This document shows, piece after piece, positions 33,201-42,103 of a stretch of DNA of 48,937 bases. Position numbers and translations under genes: made by a program. Positions within the stretch are counted from its first letter, which is position 1. Every line of letters starts with the position of its first letter. The stretch comes from Deltaproteobacteria bacterium (GTDB lineage: Bacteria > Desulfobacterota > Binatia > HRBIN30), in assembly GCA_016200585.1 (NCBI GenBank), contig JACQEN010000024.1, forward strand, positions 1 to 48,937. The letters are read 5' to 3'. The notes beneath the pieces are model-generated. The model was not told where the DNA came from. It worked only from the letters and a program-made list of their open reading frames with translations, and did no database searches.

Positions 33201-35774
33201 GGAGATCCCGTGAGCCCACAGCATCGACTGCCCGCGCTCGTTTCGTTTGAGGATGGCCGACGAGGGTCGAAGCGTCGGATTGGAGTAGATCACATGGTTG
33301 GCCAGGCGCTGAAAGAGATACGCCTCATCCGGGGCGCAGCCGAGATGATGGAGTTGAACCTGGGCCTGGGTCCACGCCAGCGTCACGGCGCGATCAAAGG
33401 CAGTTGAGTCGTGATGTTTGTCCACCAGGTCGAGCGCTTCGCGGCGTGAACCGGCGATCAGCGTCCAGAACGCCACTCGCGCCGTGGCCCGCGGGGGAAC
33501 CCGTACTCGGCAGCGCAGGCTGAAAATCGGATCGAGCACGGCGCCGACCGTACCTGACAGTGGTCGGCCGTCCATCACCGAGATCGGCGTGCGGAGCTCG
33601 TGGCCTCGTCCGAGAAAGCGCGCGCGATCGGTCTCGAATTGCAGGTTGCCCACGCTTTCGCCTTCCACCACGGCGAGGTGCGCGGCCCAGACGGTGGGCT
33701 CTCCGGGGTCTCGCCGCCGTCGTGTCGCCAGGAGGGCGCCGACGTCCGCAACGAACTCGGTTTCGACGAACAGCTTGGAGAAGGCCGGGTGAGCCGCATC
33801 GGCAGCGGGCGGCGCCAACACCACCTCGGCATACGAGGTCAGGTCGATCTCGCGTGCTCGGCTGCCGAGGTTCGAGATCGAGATGCGACGCACTTCGGCG
33901 TCGCTTTCGGTCGACACCGCAACCTCGAGCGTCGTCGAGATCGTCCCGTCGCGACGCACGATCTCGGCACGGTCTTCGGAGAACTCTACCTCATAACTGT
34001 CCGGCTCGACGCCACTGGGTTGATAGGCCGCCGACCATACGTTGCCGCTGCTGGCGTCACGCAAGAAGACGTACGTGCCCCAGGGATCGCAGGTCACGTC
34101 CTCGTGCCAGCGCGTCACCGCCAGATTGCGCCAGCGACTGTATCCCGAGCCCGCGGCGGTGATCATCACGGCGTAGCGGCCGTTCGAAAGCAGGTGTGTG
34201 CGCGGAACCGAGTCGTGCGGGGAATGGAAGCGGCGCGAAATCGGCGGCACCAGCTCGCGGACATTGGGCGCGGCCTTCACTTCCTCAGCGCGCGGGCGGG
34301 CTACCGCGACGTCGCGCGGCGTACGTTCTTGCAACAACAGATCCGTCGCCTGAACGATTGGCTCGGCGTGGAAGCGCGCCCGCATAGTGCCGTTTTGCAG
34401 TGCATTGGCCAGCGCGACCAGAGTCATCCCCTGATGGTGCGCCATGTAGCAACGAACGATTGCCACCGCTTCGCCCTCTGGCAGGCGTGTCGGGGTGTAG
34501 TCGAGGGCCTCGTAGTATCCGTACCGGCCACAGCCGCCGGCGGCAGCCAGTCGCGAAAAGTTGCGCACCGCCTCCTGCGGATCCACCATCGCCGCCAACG
34601 CCGTCGCGTACGGGGCAATGACCGCGTCTTCGCTGAGCCCGCGCTTCAGCCCAAGGCCGGGAACTCCGAAGTTGGAGTACTGATAGGTAAGCTCCAAATC
34701 GCGCGCGTTGTACGCCGATTCCGACACCCCCCACGGCACACGAAGCTCGGCGCCGTATTTCATCTGCCGGCGGACGATGAAGCGGTTGGTCTGCTCCAGC
34801 AGACTCCCCACCGGCGCGCGCATCACCAAAGACGGCATCAGGTACTCGAACATCGATCCGGACCACGAAATGAGCGCCGAACCACGGTCGACCGGCGTCA
34901 ACGCGCGCCCGAGCCGGAACCAGTGCCGCGATGGTACGTCTGCCTTGGCGATCGCAACAAAGCTCGCCAGACGCGCCTCGGAGGCGAGCAAGTCGTAACA
35001 GTTCGGGTCGAGGCTGCCTTCGGCGACTTGGTACCCAATCGACAGGAGCTGTCGCGCTGGGTCGAGGAGAAAACCAAACTCCATGGCGTCGAACAGTCGT
35101 CCCGCGACCTCGACGAGCGCCGCCAGGCGCCGTTCGAGAGCTGCGGCGGCTCGCGCCGACCGTTCGAGCGCTGCGATCAGAACGTCGGCAGGTGTCGGTC
35201 CGACATTCCTACCGTCCGTCTGCGCCGCACTCTCAGCTCGGCGGCGCGCCAGGATGTCGATCGCCACCGCGCAGCAGTCGGGAAGACCCGTCAGGGTCGG
35301 GATCGACTCGAAGCACGACCGCAACGCCGCATCCGGTGGGCTGCTTTCATCCGTCCCGGATGTTGTGATGAGCGCGACATCGCGAAAGACGAGACGCGCC
35401 CACGGCATCAATTGTTCGATGTCGTGCGCGTGGCTCTCGATGGACGCGCGAACAGCCTCCGCCCAGGTCAACACGTCGGTGGCACCGTCGGCGCCGACGT
35501 CGTCACCGCGTTCTGCGGTCAATGTCCGCGCGATGTCGACGATGGTATCGCCCTGGATCGCGAGCTCCGCCAGCTGTCCGGCCACACCGGACGGGGTCGC
35601 CGGCGCCGAGCGCAGGGAAACGGCGAGCCCGTCGAGGGCCTCGTGCAGATGCTTGCGGGTCACCGTTTGCGTTCGCCGGTCGTCGCCGAGCGCATCCAGG
35701 CCGGCACGCGCTAGCGCCAACTCATCCTCGATCCCAGAGAGCCAGTGCGGATTCACCACGGGACCGCTGATCAT
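30297..35774 (-). CDS. Cyclic beta-1,2-glucan synthase, C-terminal half (GH94-type), split gene
   Basis: 1825 residues beginning MISGPVV at ATG 35774. A glycoamylase-like domain (about 240-465, with TPTRLPEGEAV and MAHHQGMT) is followed by two GH94 beta-sandwich regions (about 500-800 and 1025-1290) and an (alpha/alpha)6 catalytic domain with GDWNDGMN. D1503 is the expected catalytic acid. In NdvB/Cgs proteins this half controls chain length by phosphorolysis of the beta-1,2-glucan. The sequence matches the family from its first residue, but the residues that should come just before (SGNLAGHLIALGNACRE) are still encoded in this frame upstream of the ATG. The half is therefore cut out of a longer protein. 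Whether it is translated depends on reinitiation at the ATGA overlap. Confidence 0.88.
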   Translation of the reverse strand: MISGPVVNPHWLSGIEDELALARAGLDALGDDRRTQTVTRKHLHEALDGLAVSLRSAPATPSGVAGQLAELAIQGDTIVDIARTLTAERGDDVGADGATDVLTWAEAVRASIESHAHDIEQLMPWARLVFRDVALITTSGTDESSPPDAALRSCFESIPTLTGLPDCCAVAIDILARRRAESAAQTDGRNVGPTPADVLIAALERSARAAAALERRLAALVEVAGRLFDAMEFGFLLDPARQLLSIGYQVAEGSLDPNCYDLLASEARLASFVAIAKADVPSRHWFRLGRALTPVDRGSALISWSGSMFEYLMPSLVMRAPVGSLLEQTNRFIVRRQMKYGAELRVPWGVSESAYNARDLELTYQYSNFGVPGLGLKRGLSEDAVIAPYATALAAMVDPQEAVRNFSRLAAAGGCGRYGYYEALDYTPTRLPEGEAVAIVRCYMAHHQGMTLVALANALQNGTMRARFHAEPIVQATDLLLQERTPRDVAVARPRAEEVKAAPNVRELVPPISRRFHSPHDSVPRTHLLSNGRYAVMITAAGSGYSRWRNLAVTRWHEDVTCDPWGTYVFLRDASSGNVWSAAYQPSGVEPDSYEVEFSEDRAEIVRRDGTISTTLEVAVSTESDAEVRRISISNLGSRAREIDLTSYAEVVLAPPAADAAHPAFSKLFVETEFVADVGALLATRRRRDPGEPTVWAAHLAVVEGESVGNLQFETDRARFLGRGHELRTPISVMDGRPLSGTVGAVLDPIFSLRCRVRVPPRATARVAFWTLIAGSRREALDLVDKHHDSTAFDRAVTLAWTQAQVQLHHLGCAPDEAYLFQRLANHVIYSNPTLRPSSAILKRNERGQSMLWAHGISGDLPIVLVCIDEAEEIEIVRQLLRAHEYWRMKQLTVDLVILNGRSTSYAQELQASLEGLVRASQSRPSPEGEGPRGGAFVLRAELVSLELRNLLQSAARAVLISRRGSLAEQVKRLEETALTIVPAAPSRSLWWPSSPALGKEVARSRPTPEPEGAAPRPELEVFNGLGGFGAQGREYVTILGEGQWTPSPWINVIANPAFGFQSSVEGGGYTWSINSREHQLTPWSNDPVVDRPGEVIYIRDEDSGALWCPTATPIREEGGSYLARHGQGYSRFEHTAHGIGLELLQFVPLDDPIKISRLKIRNHLGQSRRVTVTAYVEWALGISRGASAPFVVTEIDPATGVMLARNPWSNEFGSRVAFADLAGRQSSWTADRTEFLGRNGTLSRPAALVGQSPLSKHVGAGLDPCGVLQASLEIDPNGSVEIVCFLGEAATRAEALALAMRYRGTNLDEILRTVTAHWDDVLGAVQVKTPDRALDILLNRWLLYQTLACRVWARSAFYQASGAYGFRDQLQDVLALTVSQPALTREHLLRAAARQFVEGDVQHWWLPPAGQGVRTRISDDRVWLAYAAAHYVEVTGDRAVLDELVPLLEGPSLRPGEHDSYFEPTLAEQRATLFEHCARALDGCLAVGEHGLPLIGAGDWNDGMNRVGAAGKGESVWLAWFLHATLSAFVPLAEARGESERAAIWQRHAAGLQESLEREAWDGDWYRRGYFDDGTALGSATSAECRIDSIAQSWGVISGAADPRRAARAMAAVDEHLVRRSDGLVLLFTPPFDQAVPDPGYISGYPPGIRENGGQYTHAAAWAVIAFAMLGNGDKAAELFSLLNPINHANTRAGVSRYKVEPYVVAADVYSQPPHVGRGGWTWYTGSAGWMYRAAVEWILGLRRRGATLLLDPCIPKAWRGFEIVFRQRSARYEIAVENPDGVSRGVAQVEIDGVAQALAQPGTAARIPLSEDGVTHRVRVVLG

Positions 35775-38700
35775 CTCGCGACAGGCGTTTCCAAGGGCGA
35801 TGAGGTGTCCGGCAAGATTTCCACTATCCCACGCGTATCGTACCAGTTATAGAAATGGCCGCGAAAGCGCTCGAGGCTGGTCATGGTTTCGAGAGTCGCG
35901 CTCAGCCGTTCGACGGTTTCGAACGTCCCCAACCAACCGAAATCACGCGCCGAGACTACCGACAGCAAGTACAACCCAAGGTTGGTTGGCGAGGTACGAT
36001 GCGCCACCACGGGCTTCGGATCCTCTTGAAAGTTGTCGGGCGGGAGCATGTGATCTTCCGACACGACAAAGGTCTCGAAGAAGCGCCAAGTGCGGCGGGC
36101 GATGAGTCGCAGCGCTTCTGCATCCGCCGGGAAGACGGACGCCGGACCCACCAGGGGCGGCGGACGACTGGCCCACTGCGCGACCACCGGCGACAGCATC
36201 CACAATGCCACGAACGGTCCGGCAACGAGCCAAGCGCCGTGCCCGGTGAACGCCACGACACCCGCCGCCGCCGCGAGCACGACGCCGCCGGCCATCCGCT
36301 GATAGAAGCCGCGAACGTCGAGGGGAAGACTGAACTTCGCCTGCGCCGCCGTGATCCACTCAAGCATGTGCCGGTGGCTGACCAAGAGACGGAAGAGTGT
36401 GCGCGCAATGGCGTCCGCCATGAGCCACGCTTGATGCGCCAGGAACGCCACATGGAGTCCGATCTGTGACAACCCCAGAACCAGATCTCTGGCGGCCGCA
36501 CGCAAGTGGCTGCGCTTCGAGATCCCGAGTCGTCGCGGCACGATGCCGGCGAAAAATGGCAGAAGCGCAGGCAGCGCGATCATCGACAGAATCAACGCGG
36601 TCCAAACGGCAGCCGCAGCCAAAGGCAGCGTCCATCCGGCGACCAAAGCGAGGAAGGCAGCCGGCGCCGAGAGCGTGCGGCGCAAGTTGTCCATCATCTT
36701 CCAGCGACCGACCAACGGAATGGTCTTCTTTGCCGGGTCGACGCTCGAGTCGCGACCGTAGCCGAAGATCCACGGAAGCAATTGCCAGTCGCCGCGCGCC
36801 CAGCGATGCTGCCGAGCGGCGGCAACGTCGTAACGTGATGGAAACTCTTCGACCACTTCGATGTCGGAGACCAAGCCGGCGCGAGCGAACACTCCCTCCA
36901 GCAGGTCATGGCTCAAGAGCGTGCTTTCAGGCACCCGTCCCGCGAGCGCCGCCTCGAAGACGTCGATCTCATAAATTCCCTTTCCGGTGTACGAACCTTC
37001 CCCCAGAAGATCCTGGTAGACATCCGAAACGGCAAAGGCGTACGGGTCGATACCGGACGGTCCTGAGAAGACGCGTTGGAACAGCGAACCGTCGCGGCCG
37101 GTGGGCAACGTCGGCGAGACGCGTGGTTGCAGCACGGCATACCCCTCGACGACGCGGCAGCTGCGTGGATCGAAGCGCGGACGATTGAGCGGGTGCGCCA
37201 TCTTCCCGACCAACCTCCTGACGGCCCCGCGCGGCAGTCTCGTATCGGCGTCGAGGGTGATCACGTAGCGGACGCCCGGCGGGACGCCGAACAAGCCGCC
37301 GCCTGCCGCCAAGAAGGTCGTGTCGGTCGCACCGCGCAGCAAGCGGTTGAGCTCGTGAAGCTTGCCGCGCTTGCGTTCCCAGCCTATCCACTTCCCTTCT
37401 CCCGCATTCCACACCCGCCGACGGTGCAACAGCAGGAAACGATCGCCATCCGGCGCTGCTTCGTACCGCCGATTCAAGCGCGCCATGCCTTCGGTGGCCC
37501 TGGCGAGCAGCTCATCGTCACCCGGCGCGGTCTCCGTGTCGGAGTCGGTCCAATCGGAGAGCAGAGCAAAGCGAATGTCACCCTCGGTGCTCGCCAGATA
37601 GCGAACCTCGAGACGCTCGATCTGCTCGTCGACATCAGCCGGCGTCGTCAGGAGTGTCGGGACCACTACCATCGTGCGCAGGCTCGACGGCACCCCTTCG
37701 CGCAGCTCCAAACCGGGCAGTCCGGTTGCGCCGAAGCGATTGGTGACGCTGTGGTTGACCAGTGCGACCGCCGCATCCGACGCCGGGATCAACGCCAGAA
37801 TCGCGAGGAACAAGAGGGTCGAGGCCCCGACACCCGAATGCGCCACGACCAGCAACGGCAGCATGAGAATGGAAGCGGCAATGACCGCGATCGCTGCTGC
37901 ATAGCCCAGGATACCCGCCGCGGCATTGGCACGCGCAAGCCAATCCCCGATGGGGACGCGAAATCCGAGCGTCGACTCGAAGGCCGCACGCCCTGTCGAG
38001 ATGAGATAGTAGCCGGGATCCTGCCTGCGGTGAGTTTCAATGAGCTCGCAGGGGTCTGCCCCCTCTTCGTCAGTTGTGTCGCATCCGGCGTGCTTGGCAG
38101 CCAGAATCGCGCGCCCCGTCACGTCGAGCTCCGTCCGCCCAGAGCCGCGCGCCAGCTGTTCGATGGCGTGCCGGTAACGATCGCGGGTTGAGAAGTCCAT
38201 CGCCGCGAAGTCGCTATCGGCGCGCAGCGCCGCATCGACCAGACTGACGCTCTCGAACAGCTCCGCCCAGTCGACGGCAGACATCAGACGCATGCTGGTG
38301 ATCACGTTGCGCACGGTTACGTTGCTCGCGCCTTGCCGCTGATGCTCCTCGCGGACAATTTCATCGGCGGTTGTGCCTTGACGCGCCAGACGTTGGTCCA
38401 ACCAACGCAGCGCCGGAGTTACCGCCGGGTCTTGATCGCGCAGCCGCTGGACAAGCTCCACCGCGAACGCGGTTGGCAGACGGGTCTGTTCCAGGCGTCG
38501 CAAGGCCACCTCCATCGCTTCGCCTTCGAGGTTGCCGACTCCAAGCAAACGGTCGGCCAGAGCGTCGGCCTGTTGGCGCGCCACTCGGCTGCGTTCGATC
38601 TGTTCGGCGGCGCGTCGCAGATTCTCGACCAGCACGATGCGCAGCGTGATGGCCACCGCCCAGAGCTCGCCTATCGTCAGTGGTTGCACGCGCTGATAGG

Positions 38701-39217
38701 CACCGACGAATCGCCTGAGCGTTTGCGGGTCGAAGCGGCTGTCGGTATGCGCGACGAAGCCCCAGGCCAGTCCGAACACGCGTGGATAGCCCGCCAGCGG
38801 CCCGTCGGCCAGCTTCGGCAGCTGGCGATAAAAGCCGCGCGGCAGGTCATCACGAATCTCACGGATTTGCTCCTCGACGATGTGAAAGTTGTCAACCAAC
38901 CACTCGGCCGCCGGCGTGATGGCGCGTTCCTCACGGATCGCCGCACCGATGGCGCGGTATGAGGCGAGCAGGACGCGGCCGTTGTCCCGCAGACGCCGGG
39001 CAAGCGGTCGACCGCTGCGCTGTCTTGCCGTGACATGCTGAGCCATCGCCAGACTCTCGGCATGCTGTTCGAGCCGCTCAATGCTGAAAAGCTCCGAGCG
39101 GATAGGCTCTTCCGGCTCACGCGCCGGCGGCGCCCACAAACGCAGGAAATGGGGGAGGATCGAACGCTTCAATTGAACCTTTCCGCTCGGCAGAGGCGCG
39201 CCATCGCGCACCACCAC
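35771..39217 (-). CDS. Cyclic beta-1,2-glucan synthase, N-terminal half (GT84), split gene
   Basis: 1148 residues. Domains: a soluble N-terminal region, two membrane helices (about 432-490), a GT84 glycosyltransferase domain with D656-x-D658 in TLDADTR and RQHRW (802-806), then further helices (about 842-892, 972-1015). It adds UDP-glucose-derived residues to a protein-linked beta-1,2-glucan at the inner membrane. After WYDTR the family sequence stops; the last 18 codons are out of frame. The stop TGA overlaps the start of the second half by four bases. GTG 39217 is the longest start; TTG 39172 has a better ribosome site (GGAAAGG). Intact family members are about 2800 residues; the two halves total 2973. 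Confidence 0.88.
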   Translation of the reverse strand: MVVRDGAPLPSGKVQLKRSILPHFLRLWAPPAREPEEPIRSELFSIERLEQHAESLAMAQHVTARQRSGRPLARRLRDNGRVLLASYRAIGAAIREERAITPAAEWLVDNFHIVEEQIREIRDDLPRGFYRQLPKLADGPLAGYPRVFGLAWGFVAHTDSRFDPQTLRRFVGAYQRVQPLTIGELWAVAITLRIVLVENLRRAAEQIERSRVARQQADALADRLLGVGNLEGEAMEVALRRLEQTRLPTAFAVELVQRLRDQDPAVTPALRWLDQRLARQGTTADEIVREEHQRQGASNVTVRNVITSMRLMSAVDWAELFESVSLVDAALRADSDFAAMDFSTRDRYRHAIEQLARGSGRTELDVTGRAILAAKHAGCDTTDEEGADPCELIETHRRQDPGYYLISTGRAAFESTLGFRVPIGDWLARANAAAGILGYAAAIAVIAASILMLPLLVVAHSGVGASTLLFLAILALIPASDAAVALVNHSVTNRFGATGLPGLELREGVPSSLRTMVVVPTLLTTPADVDEQIERLEVRYLASTEGDIRFALLSDWTDSDTETAPGDDELLARATEGMARLNRRYEAAPDGDRFLLLHRRRVWNAGEGKWIGWERKRGKLHELNRLLRGATDTTFLAAGGGLFGVPPGVRYVITLDADTRLPRGAVRRLVGKMAHPLNRPRFDPRSCRVVEGYAVLQPRVSPTLPTGRDGSLFQRVFSGPSGIDPYAFAVSDVYQDLLGEGSYTGKGIYEIDVFEAALAGRVPESTLLSHDLLEGVFARAGLVSDIEVVEEFPSRYDVAAARQHRWARGDWQLLPWIFGYGRDSSVDPAKKTIPLVGRWKMMDNLRRTLSAPAAFLALVAGWTLPLAAAAVWTALILSMIALPALLPFFAGIVPRRLGISKRSHLRAAARDLVLGLSQIGLHVAFLAHQAWLMADAIARTLFRLLVSHRHMLEWITAAQAKFSLPLDVRGFYQRMAGGVVLAAAAGVVAFTGHGAWLVAGPFVALWMLSPVVAQWASRPPPLVGPASVFPADAEALRLIARRTWRFFETFVVSEDHMLPPDNFQEDPKPVVAHRTSPTNLGLYLLSVVSARDFGWLGTFETVERLSATLETMTSLERFRGHFYNWYDTRGIVEILPDTSSPLETPVAR

Positions 39218-39449
39218 CCGTCGAGCCCTCGGCGATCACACCGAGGCGCGGGTTGCCGTGACCGCCTGGTCGGGGTCAGGGGCGTAGAACGAGCCGCTAC
39301 GCCAAACCAACCTAACACAGCCGACGTGAGCGTACGCCGGCAAAGCGTCGATTGGGCAGTGTCTCCGCTAGAGGAACGGCAAAGCGACGGCAGTCCCCTG
39401 ACCCGATTGTCGCCAGGGTTGGGGTACGAAGCGACGCTGCCGATCGCTT

Positions 39450-39575
39450 TCAGGTGCGCTTGAACACAACTTGCTTTGCAGCGATGGCTCGCTGCTTCGC
39501 CTGGTCGGCGGCACTGCTCTTCACCTGCTTTTGGGTTGCCTGCCGGCGTACCGATTTCGGAGATTTGTCACCCAT
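39450..39575 (-). CDS. Small MGDKSPKS-type conserved protein
   Basis: 41 residues from ATG 39575, with AAGGAAGGTGG upstream. It starts MGDKSPKSVRRQATQKQVK and is made almost entirely of Lys, Gln, Ala, Arg and Ser. Tiny proteins opening MGDKSPKSK are found across many bacteria; no function is known to me. Highly basic, probably disordered or nucleic-acid associated. Last gene of the small-ORF cluster before the glucan synthase. Confidence 0.65.
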   Translation of the reverse strand: MGDKSPKSVRRQATQKQVKSSAADQAKQRAIAAKQVVFKRT

Positions 39576-39670
39576 ATCGACCACCTTCCTTTCTTGAACG
39601 GTTCCGCTGCCGGTCCTTACATCGCTGCACAATCACCAGGGCAGGTAGGGAGGTCATTCAGCCATGCCTT

Positions 39671-39877
39671 TCAGCCCAGAGAGATCAGTCGCAGTCCGCA
39701 GTCGACGCAAAAGATGCTCTGCTCGCGCCGCGCTGTTGCGTGTTTTTCAGTTGTACACTGTCGAGACGCGAGCCTGTCGTTGACAACCGTTCCGCACTTC
39801 GGGCAATGGCGAACCGGCACCTGCGAGCGTCGATGATTCAAGTTGTCGCACGCACCGCGACGTTCGAGCTGTCCCAT
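39671..39877 (-). CDS. Small zinc-ribbon protein
   Basis: 68 residues from ATG 39877, with GGGAG 9 nt upstream. Pattern CDNLNHRRSQVPVRHCPKCGTVVN then C-x(17)-FCVDCGLRL gives two C-x2-C pairs, a zinc-ribbon arrangement, plus a first Cys in CDNLNH. Short proteins with CDNLNHxR, CPxCG and CVDCG are known in proteobacteria but uncharacterised. Its start overlaps the stop of the upstream small gene as TGATG. Confidence 0.65.
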   Translation of the reverse strand: MGQLERRGACDNLNHRRSQVPVRHCPKCGTVVNDRLASRQCTTEKHATARREQSIFCVDCGLRLISLG

Positions 39878-40122
39878 CAACTGGAGCTCCCTTTTCGGTG
39901 GATTGGCTTACCGCTCCCGCTCGAACACTGCGCTTCCGCTTCAGAGCGACCCTCACGCACCGCGTCCCAAAAGCGTGCCCGCGCTTCGGCGCGACTGTTC
40001 GCCAAGTCTAGGTCGCGCCCTGCGGTCGAGGGATGCAGAAAGAAACGCACGCTGCTGCTGCAACGCAACCAGAGCCAACGCCAACCATGCCGAAGAGACT
40101 GACGCAGAGACAGCATTCTCAT
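39877..40122 (-). CDS. Small protein of unknown function, middle of a coupled trio
   Basis: 81 residues. Starts by an ATGA overlap with the upstream ORF and ends by a TGATG overlap with the zinc-ribbon gene. The C-terminal part LDLANSRAEARARFWDAVREGRSEAE is a predicted amphipathic helix; the N-terminus is Arg/Trp/Leu-rich. No family recognised. The main reason to believe it is the tight overlap on both sides. Confidence 0.45.
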   Translation of the reverse strand: MRMLSLRQSLRHGWRWLWLRCSSSVRFFLHPSTAGRDLDLANSRAEARARFWDAVREGRSEAEAQCSSGSGKPIHRKGSSS

Positions 40123-40271
40123 CCGCCCAAGCTCGAGGAACTGGAACGCTCGTAGCGCTTCTCCGCAATCTGTGGTTCGCCCATGGCGACCAACAGCTCC
40201 CGTTCGCGCGGTGTGCGGGCCGGAAGAATCATGCCACCACCGCGGCAGGAGAGATGTGCAATGTCATTCAT
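40119..40271 (-). CDS. Small protein, first of the coupled trio
   Basis: 50 residues from ATG 40271 (AAAGGG about 9 nt upstream): MNDIAHLSCRGGGMILPARTPRERELLVAMGEP and a Ser-rich end. Its stop overlaps the next start as ATGA. The family is not recognised. It could be non-coding, but the overlap pattern favours expression. Confidence 0.4.
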   Translation of the reverse strand: MNDIAHLSCRGGGMILPARTPRERELLVAMGEPQIAEKRYERSSSSSLGG

Positions 40272-40659
40272 CGGAGCCCTTTCGGTTGAGCGGGTGCTGC
40301 CCGCCAAGCTGTGGAGAGCCGGGGCTCTCGTTGTGGGGCTCGTACGCTTCGAAGTGGGGGGTCGTTGTACCCCCGAGTGCGGGCCTGAGACGTGTCAGCT
40401 GCAAAACGACAAGACCAATCTAACGAAATTCCGCCGCGATTGATACCTCGATCGCGATGATTGTTGCGCTGATACGTTCCTCATTAGCCGCTATCTGCGG
40501 CGATTTGACGTCAGCTGCCAGAACAGTTGAGGAGGTACTGCGGCTCCCTAGCGCGGGCCCCCCACAGGATTTCAACAGGCAGTTCCGTATGGCGCTCCGC
40601 AACCAGATTCAGAAGATGCGCACAAATTCACCTACGGACGCCAGGGTTCAAAGGGAACG
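40272..40659. other. Interval without a recognisable gene
   Basis: 388 bases between the small-ORF cluster and the SGNH gene end. It contains short GGGGGTCG / CCCCCGAG patches near 40357-40379 and a plus-strand open frame from 40457 without family features. It must contain the promoter for the small-ORF trio; no box stands out. Confidence 0.4.
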
Positions 40660-41706
40660 TCATCTGGACAACATCTGGCGTACGACCGGGGCGACAAGCT
40701 CCGAAAATTTCCGAGCGCCCTTTTGGTTGAAGTGAACGAGATCGTTGAAATCGTCCATCGAGAACGCATCCGGTACGGCGACCGCCGTCACCACGGTGAC
40801 GCCCAGCTCCCGACCGATCGTAAGCATCCGGTCGTTGTAGGCAGCAAGGACCGCACACTGCTCGCGTTCGGGAACGAATGGAATCCAGGGAGTACCGAAG
40901 GAGACATCGCGAAGCGCAGCACAGTTGGCGGCTTGTGGAATCAGCACCGGCTCGATTTGGAACCCCCGGTCAATCGCGACGATCGCACGAAGGTTGCGAT
41001 CAAACAGATCGAGGGCCGGGACATCGATCGACGAATCCGCCGGCGAGAAAGGCTGCGAGGCAAAGAGCCGTGCAGCGATCACGCTGCAGCCATACCAGAG
41101 AGCCGAGTAGTAACCATGAGGCCCCGCAAGCCCGACGTTCGTCGGCTGAAGGCGTCCGTGAAAATCGGCGTAGTATGGATCCAGATTCGGCACATGGGCG
41201 CTGCGAACGTCGTTCCAACCCTCGTAATAGAGTGCCACAGACGGATGCAGTTCTGGGAGCTCGAAGGCCGTCTGAATGAGGTTCTCCGCCGTCGAGTAGC
41301 CGGGGATACCCAGATTGAGCACCTCGGTATCCGGCCCGAGCTGGTGCGCTAAGCGCGCCGGCCACGTATCCGGCTCTTAAAGTGAGACGCAGTACGTGGA
41401 GGATCCTCCAAGAGCGGCAATCGTTACCCTCGACGCTCGCGGGATACGCGTCGGATCGGGACCTCGATAGCCGAATGAATTGTGAGCGATGAGAGTGCCG
41501 TTGTTCAATACGTGCACGTTGGGTCGCCCCTTGATCGACAGGTAGGGATGTCGTTCGAAGAGCTGGTGTGATGTCCACGAGATCGAAAACAGCGTCTGAT
41601 GGGCAGGATTGCGCCAGCAAAACAACGCCTGCCCGATGCACTCCGCGAGCAGGATGCTCGCCAAGACGACGACGATGGTGACGGAGCGCGAAAACAATCG
41701 GGTCAT
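40660..41706 (-). pseudogene. SGNH/GDSL hydrolase interrupted by one in-frame stop
   Basis: A single reading frame of 349 codons, including the terminal stop, is broken only by TAA at 41377-41379. Before it: an N-terminal membrane anchor (TIVVVLASILLAECIGQALF), NSFGYRGPD and block I LGGSSTY with the nucleophile Ser. After it: EPDTWPARLAHQL, NLGIPGYSTAEN, block III YYEGWND and block V DLVHFNQKG with the catalytic Asp-His pair. All catalytic blocks are present, so only the nonsense codon (CTT TAA GAG; AAG-type Lys would fit) disables it. It is either a recent pseudogene, a sequencing error or read through. It is an envelope-bound esterase/acetyl-hydrolase-like protein. Confidence 0.8.
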
Positions 41707-41842
41707 CTACCTCTCATCGAATGATCAGCGGACCGGCGCTTCTCGTGGCGCGTCGGGACCGCCTGGCGCGAGACACGATGGTTGCAGCCTTGGCCGAACG
41801 GAATGCTTCTTCCCGCGGCCGTGGTCTAGGGGCGACGACGAT

Positions 41843-42100
41843 TCAAGCAGCAGGGTACTCGGGCGTGTCTCGCAGGAGCATGAGCAGGAGCATGAGCTTA
41901 TTGGCACCTATCGGCAGGAGCGCGTACGCTCGGCCGTCGCGACCTGCAAATTCGACATCGAAGGCGTCACCGGCGTAGGCCATAACCACGGTACCAATCT
42001 GACCGCGGCGTAGTACCAATGGTCGGCCGGTCTCAAAATGCTGGGCCGTGATGTCTTCCAGCAAGGCCACGACATCGTGCATATGAATCTTGTCGGCCAT
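41843..42100 (-). CDS. DUF4926-domain small protein
   Basis: 85 residues. HDVVALLEDI, RRGQIGTVVMAYAGDAFDVEFAGRDGRAYALLPIGANKL matches the compact beta-barrel DUF4926 family (usually 60-75 residues); the C-terminal LMLLLMLLRDTPEYPAA is an extension. It starts three bases after the DUF6883 gene stop. The two families are regularly neighbours, which has suggested a toxin-antitoxin-like pair, but no activity is proven. Confidence 0.75.
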   Translation of the reverse strand: MADKIHMHDVVALLEDITAQHFETGRPLVLRRGQIGTVVMAYAGDAFDVEFAGRDGRAYALLPIGANKLMLLLMLLRDTPEYPAA

Positions 42101-42103
42101 CGC

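Noticed and set aside
33600-35714. Long plus-strand open frame (704 codons) opposite the glucan synthase
   Set aside because: No family features and Arg/Gly/Gln-heavy composition; it mirrors the GC-rich codon pattern of the real minus-strand gene.
40457-40735. 92-codon plus-strand ORF
   Set aside because: It overlaps the 3' end of the SGNH hydrolase on the other strand, with no recognisable family or ribosome site.
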